A stretch of 37,670 nucleotides of DNA from DALYDP01 sp964348685 (GTDB lineage: Bacteria; Patescibacteriota; Gracilibacteria; Peribacterales; Peribacteraceae): the NCBI GenBank assembly GCA_964348685.1, contig CAYGDM010000002.1:1-37670 (forward strand), read 5' to 3'. Positions 15,047 through 21,547 of the stretch are shown one piece after another. The notes below the pieces were generated by a model. It was not told the DNA's origin, did no database searches, and saw nothing but the letters and a program-made list of their open reading frames with translations. A program made the position numbers and the translations under genes. The stretch's first letter is position 1. Every line of letters begins with the position of its first letter.

Positions 15047-15354
15047 TCAGTGAGTTCGGCGAAGGCTTGATCTTCGAGGCTTGGAATCAAGTATTTGACG
15101 AGCGTTCCCAGCGCGTGCGCGAGCTTCTTAGCCTCGGGCGGCGTGATCTGGTCTGCGCTCTTCTTTTTTTCGAGCTTCTTGATGATCTCCGAGTAGCCTG
15201 AAATCTCGGCCTGCTCGTCGAGGGCCATGTCCTCGATCTGGATCATCGGGTAAAGCTTGCCGTCCTTGTGCTCGCTCCAATGGAGCAGGATCTCCGGGCG
15301 TTCTGGTGCGAGCGTTGAGAGTTCGAGGATCGGTGCGTCAGTTACTTCGGTCAT
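14950..15354 (-). CDS. Tail assembly chaperone, G part
   Basis: A 134-residue acidic protein located between the major tail protein and the tape measure, where the G gene of siphoviruses always lies. The core PEILLHWSEHKDGKLYPMIQ, IIKKLEKKKSADQITPPEAK and KYLIPSLEDQAFAELTD are compatible with chaperone proteins of this class. The stop at 14950 would be bypassed in a small share of ribosomes to give the G-T fusion. The start overlaps the small gene upstream by 17 bases. Confidence 0.8.
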   Translation of the reverse strand: MTEVTDAPILELSTLAPERPEILLHWSEHKDGKLYPMIQIEDMALDEQAEISGYSEIIKKLEKKKSADQITPPEAKKLAHALGTLVKYLIPSLEDQAFAELTDGAKAKIVEAFILASPELMKQVEANRKTSASR

Positions 15355-15547
15355 GTGACTCTGCCCTTTCGGCTGTGTCTTGGTATTTGATTGCGATGCC
15401 TGCTGCGCGGCAGACGGCTTCGAGTTCGTCGGCCTTTTGCATCAGCTCGCGGGACTTCTGACGCGAGGCGGCGGCTGAGCGCTTGTGCACCCGTGCCGCC
15501 TCTCGCAATTCGTTCGCTGCCTGTGCGAGTGCTGTGGCGTCGTTCAT
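15338..15547 (-). CDS. Small helical hypothetical protein in tail operon
   Basis: A 69-residue Ala- and Arg-rich helical protein with one Cys. It lies between the major tail gene and the G gene with a 17-base overlap into G. No family is recognised. Translation of G may depend on it through the overlap. Confidence 0.5.
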   Translation of the reverse strand: MNDATALAQAANELREAARVHKRSAAASRQKSRELMQKADELEAVCRAAGIAIKYQDTAERAESHDRSN

Positions 15548-15552
15548 GGCGG

Positions 15553-16140
15553 CTAGGAAGCCGCTGCGGTCTGGATGGTCAGGCGGTAGGGGTCTCCGTC
15601 GCCCGATGCGTCCAGCGCCACGTACTCAAGTTCGTAGCCAACCGGCACGCCCTTGTTGAAGGTCGGCTCGGGCTCGCCGCCCTGGAAGCACGAATCGACC
15701 TCGAACTGCGCGGCCAGTGATTCGTTGACGCTTGAAAGACCGCGTGCGAGCAGAGCGAACGTGTCGACCTGCAAGCCCTTGTAGAGGGCGACCTTCTTGG
15801 TGCCGGGGATTCCCGACGATGCAGCGGTGGTGGTGATCGCCGCGTCATCCATGATCTTGGCGACCTGCTCGGGAGAGAAGTCCACCAGCGTCAGGCCGAA
15901 CGTCAGGCCCTCTTCGGTGCGGAATGCCTTGCGCGGCACCGTGCCGCCCGCTGGCGTGAAGGTCTCGATGCTCTGCGGGTGTCCGACGGTAACGCCGTCG
16001 TCGCCGTAGTTCTTGTCACCCGAGGTTCCGAGCTTGGTCCAGCTTCCGCTTGGCGTCTCATCAACGTCAGGGAACGCCGTACCAACGGCGGCGACGTAGA
16101 CGGTGAGCGGTGCCGCAACAATTTCATATGGGGCTGCCAT
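15553..16140 (-). CDS. Major tail protein (tail tube)
   Basis: A 195-residue protein. Near the start VAAPLTVYVAAVGTAFPDVD and SGSWTKLGTSGDKNYGDDGV, then RTEEGLTFGLTLVDFSPEQV and a C-terminal ALDASGDGDPYRL, are typical of tube proteins of actinophage siphoviruses. AAGGAG lies nine bases before ATG 16140. It forms the hexameric rings of the tail tube. Its place after the tail completion gene and before the chaperones supports the call. Confidence 0.85.
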   Translation of the reverse strand: MAAPYEIVAAPLTVYVAAVGTAFPDVDETPSGSWTKLGTSGDKNYGDDGVTVGHPQSIETFTPAGGTVPRKAFRTEEGLTFGLTLVDFSPEQVAKIMDDAAITTTAASSGIPGTKKVALYKGLQVDTFALLARGLSSVNESLAAQFEVDSCFQGGEPEPTFNKGVPVGYELEYVALDASGDGDPYRLTIQTAAAS

Positions 16141-16143
16141 GTT

Positions 16144-16353
16144 CTATTTCTCCTTCTTGGTCTGCCCCGCGCCTGCGGCCGTGGGCTTGGGTTGCTTGGG
16201 TTCGGTCGCCGGTAATTCGGTGACAGAAATCTCGGGGTCGGCGATCAAGCGCTTGCCCGCTGCGTCGGATACGTCTGCCGACTTGCCGCCCTTGATCTCA
16301 ACTCCCTCGACGATCAGGGTGTGCTTGGGGTCGGCTTCGTACTTGACTTTCAT
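16144..16353 (-). CDS. Small conserved phage protein before major tail gene
   Basis: A 69-residue protein: KVKYEADPKHTLIVEGVEIK, a short beta-type domain, followed by a Pro- and Lys-rich tail. Similar small proteins occur in this place in other siphoviruses, but I know no proven function. GGAGG lies four bases before ATG 16353; a GTG directly before it (16356) is less likely. The oppositely oriented promoter at 16343-16370 overlaps its start region. Confidence 0.6.
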   Translation of the reverse strand: MKVKYEADPKHTLIVEGVEIKGGKSADVSDAAGKRLIADPEISVTELPATEPKQPKPTAAGAGQTKKEK

Positions 16354-16370
16354 CACGCCTCCTTTAGGCT
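16343..16370 (+). promoter_or_regulatory. Internal plus-strand promoter (TTGACT-16-TAGGCT)
   Basis: TTGACT at 16343-16348 and TAGGCT at 16365-16370 are 16 bases apart. The predicted start point is at about 16377, the GTG of the plus-strand Cys/His gene. The layout is the same as at the early and repressor promoters. The -35 box lies inside the 5' end of the coding sequence on the other strand, so part of the match could be chance. Confidence 0.5.
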
Positions 16371-16376
16371 GTGTGT

Positions 16377-16607
16377 GTGCTGCTTGATCGCTCCGAAGAG
16401 CCGATTCACGATTGCGTCGATCCGAACTGCCCGTTTCGGGACTTGCCGAAAGCCGAACACTTCGCTCGGCACAACCCGCTGTGCGCCGAAGCGTTTGTAG
16501 GGTCGGACGGATCAGAAGTGCTGTGCTCGCTGCACAAGGGCCACAAAGGCCCTCATCGCGGGATAACTACGCCGCCGAGAGTTCCCCCACCAGCACCTGC
16601 CAACTAG
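16377..16607 (+). CDS. Plus-strand Cys/His-rich protein within the structural operon
   Basis: A 76-residue protein facing against all surrounding head and tail genes. It has CVDPNC near residue 14, H-R-H, then NPLCAEAF, EVLCSLHKGHKGPHRG, a regular pattern of Cys and His fit for one or two zinc sites. Related C-L-x-x-GH-x-GPH endings occur in small actinobacterial and phage proteins. It fills the 213-base gap between two minus-strand genes (16353 and 16567) and overlaps the tail completion gene by 41 bases at the 3' end. GTG 16377 is chosen because the promoter upstream predicts a leaderless mRNA from there; GTG 16371 is the other option. It may be expressed in the lysogen. The function is unknown. 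Confidence 0.6.
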   Translation: MLLDRSEEPIHDCVDPNCPFRDLPKAEHFARHNPLCAEAFVGSDGSEVLCSLHKGHKGPHRGITTPPRVPPPAPAN

Positions 16608-16995
16608 AGACGACAATCGGCCAGTCGGTATCCGGGTCTCGGAGCGGCAACGCGCCGCCAGACGCGCGCGCCCAGTGCAGCACGCAGTCCTCGTAGACGG
16701 TGCGGCGGAGCTGCTTCAACGCAGGCTGAACGGCGAGCGCAAGTTCATCGGCGAGAAACGGTGTGGCCGCGTAGCAAAGAACGTCCACGCGAATGTCGCC
16801 GTACTCCTGAAAACCTTGCCCGATCACATCGAGTCCGCCTGCGCGCTTGACGACAACCGTCGCCTCGGGCATCGAGCTGCGTTCATCCTCTGGAATCTCG
16901 CTACCGAAAACGCGAGTGCCAACGTCATCGGCGACAGTCGTGTCCGCCTTCAAGTGCTCAACGAGCGCGGCGATCGGTGATGGTGATCTGCTCAT
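16567..16995 (-). CDS. Tail completion / tail terminator protein
   Basis: A 142-residue protein: SPIAALVEHLKADTTVADDV, GTRVFGSEIPEDERSSMPEA, then VVKRAGG and a beta-rich end. This fits the minor tail terminator fold (lambda gpU type) that caps the tail tube. It follows the gp10-like gene and precedes the tube gene, the usual order. ATGA overlaps join it to the upstream gene. Confidence 0.7.
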   Translation of the reverse strand: MSRSPSPIAALVEHLKADTTVADDVGTRVFGSEIPEDERSSMPEATVVVKRAGGLDVIGQGFQEYGDIRVDVLCYAATPFLADELALAVQPALKQLRRTVYEDCVLHWARASGGALPLRDPDTDWPIVVSSWQVLVGELSAA

Positions 16996-17321
16996 GTTCC
17001 CAAGTTCTTCCTGATCTGCTCGGCGAGATTCGGATAGTGCTCGTCGGTCTGGGGGCGAAGGAACGAGAATCCCTCAAGTACCTCGACGTAGAGCGCGTAT
17101 TCGATGGAGAACGATCCCCACTGACCAAGCATCCGCGTGCCAACGGTCTCTGCGGGCTTGGAGCGGATCGAGCCTTCGAGGTTGCTAGTTCGGTTGACAA
17201 AGGCGTGTTCGGTCTTGGCCCCGATCACGCACTTACCGAGGATCTGATCGATTGAGAGCGCGGTCGCCTTGCCGACGTTGGAGAAAACCTTGTCGCCTTC
17301 CCAGTGCACTTCGCTCGCCAT
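16992..17321 (-). CDS. HK97 gp10-like neck/tail-joining protein
   Basis: A 109-residue protein with GTRMLGQWGSFSIEYALYVE and a C-terminal YPNLAEQIRKNLG, the pattern of gp10-like connector proteins (aromatic residue in the strand, then a helix). It follows the head-tail stopper gene and overlaps it by one base. It likely joins the head stopper to the tail terminator. Confidence 0.7.
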   Translation of the reverse strand: MASEVHWEGDKVFSNVGKATALSIDQILGKCVIGAKTEHAFVNRTSNLEGSIRSKPAETVGTRMLGQWGSFSIEYALYVEVLEGFSFLRPQTDEHYPNLAEQIRKNLGT

Positions 17322-17665
17322 CAGACCGCCTCGATCAGTAGCTCCAAGTGGTCGCTGCGTCGTGCGACGGATTCAATGCGCATCGGCCCCGCGTAAAGCT
17401 CTGTGCCCTGCCGGTCGGTCACGCTTGCGATTCGATCAGTCGCCACAACATCAGTCCCGAGCGGCACGATCATGCGGCGGTCATCGACTGTGACGACCTT
17501 CTCGCCGTCGGTGACTTCGCGGCCTGCGGTCTGCCAGATAAAGCACGGCAAGTTGTCGACGTGGCTTCGCCAGTCCGGCGCACCTTTGCCGCCGAACGGA
17601 TCACGATTGGTTTGCATTTGGCGCTCGACGGTCGCCCGTTGGCGCATCCGTTGGCGCGCGCTCAT
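17321..17665 (-). CDS. Head-tail connector (stopper) protein
   Basis: A 114-residue protein with RQRATVERQMQTNRDPFGGK near the start, a TDRIASVTDRQGTELYAGP segment and a C-terminal LELLIEAV strand. This fits the small beta-barrel head closure proteins (SPP1 gp16 type). ATGA overlap with the upstream adaptor gene and place in the standard connector order support it. Confidence 0.7.
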   Translation of the reverse strand: MSARQRMRQRATVERQMQTNRDPFGGKGAPDWRSHVDNLPCFIWQTAGREVTDGEKVVTVDDRRMIVPLGTDVVATDRIASVTDRQGTELYAGPMRIESVARRSDHLELLIEAV

Positions 17666-18195
17666 ACGAGCAGATTCCCCCGGCGCGGCGAGAGGCTTGC
17701 GATCAGCCGCTCGCGCTCACGGGTGTATTCAAGCGATTGTGAAGACGTGTCGCCCACTCGCTTGCTGCCAGTCGCGTCGTACTCGATGGTGAGCAGGCAG
17801 ACTTTGATCGTCACTTCGTCGCGCTGGTCTTGGTCGTCTACGGGCGTGTATGTGACCGTGACCTTCGGTGCCCAGCAATCGGCGCGGTTGGTGCCCGATG
17901 ACAGTCGGATGATCGTGCGCCCGCCATTGTCGATGTCGTAGTCGCCAGAGGCGAGCGTCTGCGTGGTGGTTCCGCGCGGGTAATCAGTGTGCTCGACAAT
18001 CGTCACGGTCAGCGCCGTGTCAATCGGGCGAGCAATGTCCAAGATCCTCGACCCCCCGCGAAGTTCCACCGCGCCAGACGCAATCGTGCCAAAGCGCTGG
18101 GTGATCTCACCCTGCACGTCGTCGATGAGCGCGGTCAGTTCGGTGTCGGTCAGATCGGTTTCTGACCTTTCGCGGAGTCGGTCGAGGATTGCCAT
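17662..18195 (-). CDS. Head-tail adaptor (gp6-like connector)
   Basis: A 177-residue protein. The N-terminal helices (ETDLTDTELTALIDDVQGEI) and the middle beta segment (TVTYTPVDDQDQRDEVTIKV) followed by a helix match head-tail adaptors of the HK97 gp6 type, which bind the underside of the portal. It is the first of four connector genes in order: adaptor, stopper, gp10-like, terminator. The start ATG 18195 lies close after the upstream stop. Confidence 0.75.
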   Translation of the reverse strand: MAILDRLRERSETDLTDTELTALIDDVQGEITQRFGTIASGAVELRGGSRILDIARPIDTALTVTIVEHTDYPRGTTTQTLASGDYDIDNGGRTIIRLSSGTNRADCWAPKVTVTYTPVDDQDQRDEVTIKVCLLTIEYDATGSKRVGDTSSQSLEYTRERERLIASLSPRRGNLLV

Positions 18196-18198
18196 GAG

Positions 18199-18468
18199 CT
18201 ACTTGGACTTAGACGGGGTGCGCGGCTTCTTCTTGGCCGGGGTGCGCGGCTTGGGCGCAGCCTCGGTCGGCTTCTTTGCCGGTGCCTTGACAATGCCCAG
18301 CTCAAGCGCACGGGTGTACGGGATTTCCGCACCTTCGGCACCAAGCAGGAACGCAGCCTTCGGATCGTCGGCCTCAACCACTGCGCCATCGGCGTCGAGG
18401 TAGAGGCGGCGGTCGAGCTTGACGCGCTTTTGCGGGGTCAGGTCGGGTTCGATGATTTCTAGTCCCAT
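18199..18468 (-). CDS. Small conserved head-region protein with Lys/Pro tail
   Basis: An 89-residue protein. KRVKLDRRLYLDADGAVVEA, DDPKAAFLLGAEGAEI form a recognisable small domain seen in many actinophages between capsid and connector genes. Residues 60-89 are Lys-, Pro- and Ala-rich, a flexible basic tail. It has no proven role that I know. AGGA lies before ATG 18468. Confidence 0.6.
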   Translation of the reverse strand: MGLEIIEPDLTPQKRVKLDRRLYLDADGAVVEADDPKAAFLLGAEGAEIPYTRALELGIVKAPAKKPTEAAPKPRTPAKKKPRTPSKSK

Positions 18469-18470
18469 GT

Positions 18471-18812
18471 CTACTTCCTAAATGCGCCCATTGTCAAGCC
18501 GGTGATGTTCGAGAACGTCACCGCGATCTTGCCGTCGGCGTTGTTGTAGGTTTCCCGAGGGAACGGGCCGATTTTCTTGTCGCCGGTTGACGCGACCACG
18601 GTGACCGTGAGGTCAGTGACGGCTAGGCCGTCGACCGTGTTCGGCGTTGCGACCGTGACCGTGCAGTCCGATGCGCCCGACTTTTTGATGTGCAGGTAGG
18701 TCTCGCCGTCGTTGGGCACCAGGTACGTGTCCGACGTTGAGAGCGATCCGGTGTAAACCGGGGTGAGTCCCGCGCGAGTGATCTCCTGAACTGTGACTGC
18801 TACGTCTGCCAT
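18471..18812 (-). CDS. Putative head decoration or structural protein
   Basis: A 113-residue, Thr- and Val-rich protein predicted to be mostly beta strands (LTPVYTGSLSTSDTYLVPND, ETYLHIKKSG). It follows the capsid gene by two genes. Such proteins in this place are often capsid surface proteins, but this is inference from position and composition. AAGGAG lies five bases before ATG 18812. Confidence 0.55.
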   Translation of the reverse strand: MADVAVTVQEITRAGLTPVYTGSLSTSDTYLVPNDGETYLHIKKSGASDCTVTVATPNTVDGLAVTDLTVTVVASTGDKKIGPFPRETYNNADGKIAVTFSNITGLTMGAFRK

Positions 18813-18821
18813 GTGGTCTCC

Positions 18822-19085
18822 TTACGTGATGAGCGTGCGTGTGTCCGCAGGCGTGGCTTGGATTGCTGACGTGGTGATCGCGTTGAGCGCGACACCGGGT
18901 GGCAGCGAGAACGTTGCTTCGCCGGATGTTGCAGCGACGTGGTAGCTAGTTGCCACCACTGCCGCCGCGCCAATCTCGACGTAGATCGCGTTCGGTCCGA
19001 GGTTCTTGAGCTTGACCGTCCGATGCTGGTCGGGGTCAGCCGCAACAACTGCGGTGCTTGTGACGTCGACTGCGACGGCAGCCAT
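18822..19085 (-). CDS. Small beta-rich structural protein
   Basis: An 87-residue protein rich in Ala, Val and Thr. HRTVKLKNLGPNAIYVEIG followed by GEATFSLPPGVALN looks like a single beta-sandwich, a plan often found in small head fibre or decoration proteins. Its start overlaps the stop of the upstream gene by one base (TAATG). The assignment is by position. Confidence 0.55.
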   Translation of the reverse strand: MAAVAVDVTSTAVVAADPDQHRTVKLKNLGPNAIYVEIGAAAVVATSYHVAATSGEATFSLPPGVALNAITTSAIQATPADTRTLIT

Positions 19086-19477
19086 TACGCCGACGGCTCC
19101 ACGTAGGTCACGAACACGTCAAACACGCCTGCCGTCAGGGCTGCGGTTCCAACCGTTGCCGTGATGGTGCGCTCTGCCGTGGTGAGGACGGGTGCCGTGT
19201 CCGCGTCGAGGTCGCCGCGTTTTACGCCAGTTGACGACCACGGAGCGCCGCCGTAGGCGTCTGCGGCGTTGAGGTCTGCCGCCGACTCAGCCTTGAGCGC
19301 GACCGTTGCCGATCCGCCCGATGTGAGCGCCGTGCCGACCTTGATCAGCACGTCGGTGATGATCGCGCCGCTCGGGATTTTCTCCCCGCGCAGTGCGATG
19401 TCGCCGACCGCGCCGCCGTCGACAGCGAAGCTGTACTGAGCGTGGGCGATCTGGATTGAAGATCGAATCTTGGGCAT
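19085..19477 (-). CDS. Putative head decoration protein
   Basis: A 130-residue protein directly after the major capsid gene. It has alternating hydrophobic strands (AIITDVLIKVGTALTSGGSA, then RTITATVGTAALTAGVFDVF). Head decoration proteins commonly occupy this place. AAGGA lies four bases before ATG 19477, downstream of a hairpin in the intergenic gap. Confidence 0.6.
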   Translation of the reverse strand: MPKIRSSIQIAHAQYSFAVDGGAVGDIALRGEKIPSGAIITDVLIKVGTALTSGGSATVALKAESAADLNAADAYGGAPWSSTGVKRGDLDADTAPVLTTAERTITATVGTAALTAGVFDVFVTYVEPSA

Positions 19478-19500
19478 GTGTTCCTTCTTTCAGTCAGCGT

Positions 19501-19526
19501 GCGGGGCAGCCCGTGAGCCGCCCCGC
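19501..19526 (-). promoter_or_regulatory. Intergenic hairpin after the major capsid gene
   Basis: GCGGGGCGGC and GCTGCCCCGC on the minus strand pair over 10 bp with one G-U wobble and a 6-base loop. The hairpin starts 21 bases after the capsid stop. No T tract follows, so it is not a full terminator. It may shield capsid mRNA from 3' decay or lower expression of the genes below. Confidence 0.6.
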
Positions 19527-19547
19527 TAGCTAACGAATCGAGTTGGC

Positions 19548-20807
19548 CTAGATCAGGCTGGTCACGGTGCAGAACGCGGCAGGCCGGTAGACCGTGAACG
19601 CGCAGCGCATGTCTGCACGAATGGCCTGCTTGCCCTTGATGAAGAAGTCCGAGTGTGCGTCGGTCACCTTCATCTCGATTCCTGCGCGGATCGCCAACTC
19701 TGAGAAGTTGGCGAAGTCTCCGACCAGCGCCGTGTTCAGCGTGATCGCGTCCGACAGGATCACCGGGATACCCCAGATGCGGGCAGGGCCAGCGTCCGAG
19801 GGCGAACCCCAGATGTACACGCCGTCCGTCGTGCGCAGCAGGCGAACCGGCTGCCAGTTGGTCGGGTGGAAGATGGCGGCACCCGGCGTCGAGCGCCCGG
19901 TGACCAGCACCTTGTCCATCGCCTTGTATACGGCGTCCGGCACGGGGTCCGTACCCCTTGCCTGCGTCTGCGTGCCCGACACGTCGAGGAATCCCGACAG
20001 GTTGGGCGACGTGCCGTCACCGACGAGGATCTGACCGTCGAGGCGCTGTTGCACCATGAACGGCAGGCGGCGGTTGATGTACGAGTTGGCCTGTCCGACA
20101 TCGGCGAGCTGCTCGTCTGTGACCGGAAGCCACACACCGATCTTCTCGACGATCGACGTGCGCTCCGTCAGTGCGAGCGCGGCCTCTCCGTAGGTGCCAC
20201 CTTCGGCGACCTCGGCAGCGTTGTTCGTGAAGGTGGTCTCCTCCATGTACTTGATCGCTGCCTGGTTGGTAGTCGTCTGCGGCACCACGTCGGTCACCTG
20301 CAACGGGCGAGTGGCGTAGTCCACCACGCGGCCGCTGCGAACTGACTCGGGGTCCCAGCCGGCACCGATCTCGAAGAGTGTCTTCTGCATCGCCTTGAGA
20401 TCCATGTCCATCGTGATCGACTTGCCGAACTCGAGCGGGCGTCCGCCGTTGGCATCGAGCATCTGCTGCCCGAGTTCCTTGATCTGTGCGTTGGCCGGTG
20501 CGCCCTTGCCCGGCGTGACGTGGCCGGGGTGTCCCTCGACCTCTGCCAGCGAGTCGGCAGCACGCTGCGCGCGCTTGACCTCGGCGTCGGCTGCCTCGAA
20601 CGGCTCCAACTCCTTGACCAGTCCGTCGATCTCGTCATTGAGCGCCTTGAACTCGGCAACGCGGCCGGTGTCGTCGGTGCTCTTGAAGAACTCGACCTTT
20701 GAGAAGTCGCGGACCAACGGGTCGTCGGTCTTGGACTGCTTGAGGACTTCGTTCAGGGTGTCGCGGCGGTTTGCGAGCTTGCCGCGCAGCTCCTTGACAT
20801 CACTCAT
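19548..20807 (-). CDS. Major capsid protein, HK97 fold, with N-terminal scaffold domain
   Basis: A 419-residue protein. Residues 1-100 form a charged coiled coil (RGKLANRRDTLNEVLKQ, DEIDGLVKELEPFEAADAEV) like the delta scaffold domain of HK97. The cut site is likely between residues 100 and 150. The rest shows the HK97 capsid pattern, e.g. EGGTYGEAALALTERTSIVE, KIGVWLPVTDEQLADV, YINRRLPFMVQQRLDGQIL, GDGTSPNLSGFL, ATFHPTNW-like AIFHPTNWQPVRLLRT and the C-terminal AIRADMRCAFTVYRPAAF. AAGGAG precedes ATG 20807 and ATGA overlaps the protease gene. Confidence 0.95.
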   Translation of the reverse strand: MSDVKELRGKLANRRDTLNEVLKQSKTDDPLVRDFSKVEFFKSTDDTGRVAEFKALNDEIDGLVKELEPFEAADAEVKRAQRAADSLAEVEGHPGHVTPGKGAPANAQIKELGQQMLDANGGRPLEFGKSITMDMDLKAMQKTLFEIGAGWDPESVRSGRVVDYATRPLQVTDVVPQTTTNQAAIKYMEETTFTNNAAEVAEGGTYGEAALALTERTSIVEKIGVWLPVTDEQLADVGQANSYINRRLPFMVQQRLDGQILVGDGTSPNLSGFLDVSGTQTQARGTDPVPDAVYKAMDKVLVTGRSTPGAAIFHPTNWQPVRLLRTTDGVYIWGSPSDAGPARIWGIPVILSDAITLNTALVGDFANFSELAIRAGIEMKVTDAHSDFFIKGKQAIRADMRCAFTVYRPAAFCTVTSLI

Positions 20808-21529
20808 GTGATTGCTCCTTGTGCGCGGTGGACTTCTGCACGCAGTAGTTCTGCGGACATGTCCACCTGTGTGGTCTCTGACGGCTCGCTCGTCAGGACT
20901 TCGCTGAGCCTTTTGATTTGTGTGTCGAGTTCGGCCAGCGCGTCAACTGACGCCTGTCCGATTGCCTTGCCTTGAGACGCGCGGAGGGTCTTGACCTCTT
21001 CCGCGCGGTCGAGCACTTCGGTAACGTCGGTCACGACCGACTCGATGTGCTCTGCAAACTTCATGTCGCGGCCCTTGACGGCCAGCGTGCGGGTGCCAAT
21101 GCCTGCGCCCAGCAGGACCGGGGAAACCTCGTGGACCTTCACGCGCTTGAGCACCTGCACGTTCTCGCCGTCGTGAACGCCGGGCTCGGCTTCAAGAACG
21201 TCGAAGCCATAGCTGTACTCCTGCAAGTCGCCCAGCCCCTTGATGACCTTGAAGGTCTCCGAACCTGCCTGCGTGTCGAGGAAGAATTCGCCCTCGAACC
21301 ACGCCTTGTCATCGTCTTGGTGGATCGTCGCTTTGCCAACTGGCAGCGCGCCCTCCCATGACTTGTGGTTGTAGGCGCTGATGCGTACCTCTGCGCCGTC
21401 GGCGAACGCGCCGGGCAACGTCACATCGCCGTCGTGGTCCTTGACGTTGAAGGTCGAGAAGACTGCGGTCACAAGACCCTTGTCTGCATCGGTGATTTTC
21501 AGCCCCTTGAGGGCTTTGGTGCGTGACAT
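20804..21529 (-). CDS. Prohead protease, HK97 (S78) family
   Basis: A 241-residue protein. DHDGDVTLPGAFADG, ISAYNHKSWEGALPVGKA, GDLQEYSYGFDVLEAE and KVHEVSPVLLGA show the S78-type fold. The His in YNHKSW and the Ser in EYSYGF are the expected catalytic residues, with His or Glu in HEVSP as a third. It cuts the scaffold domain from the capsid protein and then itself. The C-terminal 70 residues are helical and may be removed. AGGAG lies upstream of ATG 21529. Confidence 0.92.
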   Translation of the reverse strand: MSRTKALKGLKITDADKGLVTAVFSTFNVKDHDGDVTLPGAFADGAEVRISAYNHKSWEGALPVGKATIHQDDDKAWFEGEFFLDTQAGSETFKVIKGLGDLQEYSYGFDVLEAEPGVHDGENVQVLKRVKVHEVSPVLLGAGIGTRTLAVKGRDMKFAEHIESVVTDVTEVLDRAEEVKTLRASQGKAIGQASVDALAELDTQIKRLSEVLTSEPSETTQVDMSAELLRAEVHRAQGAIT

Positions 21530-21547
21530 AGCTGCGGCTCCTAACCG

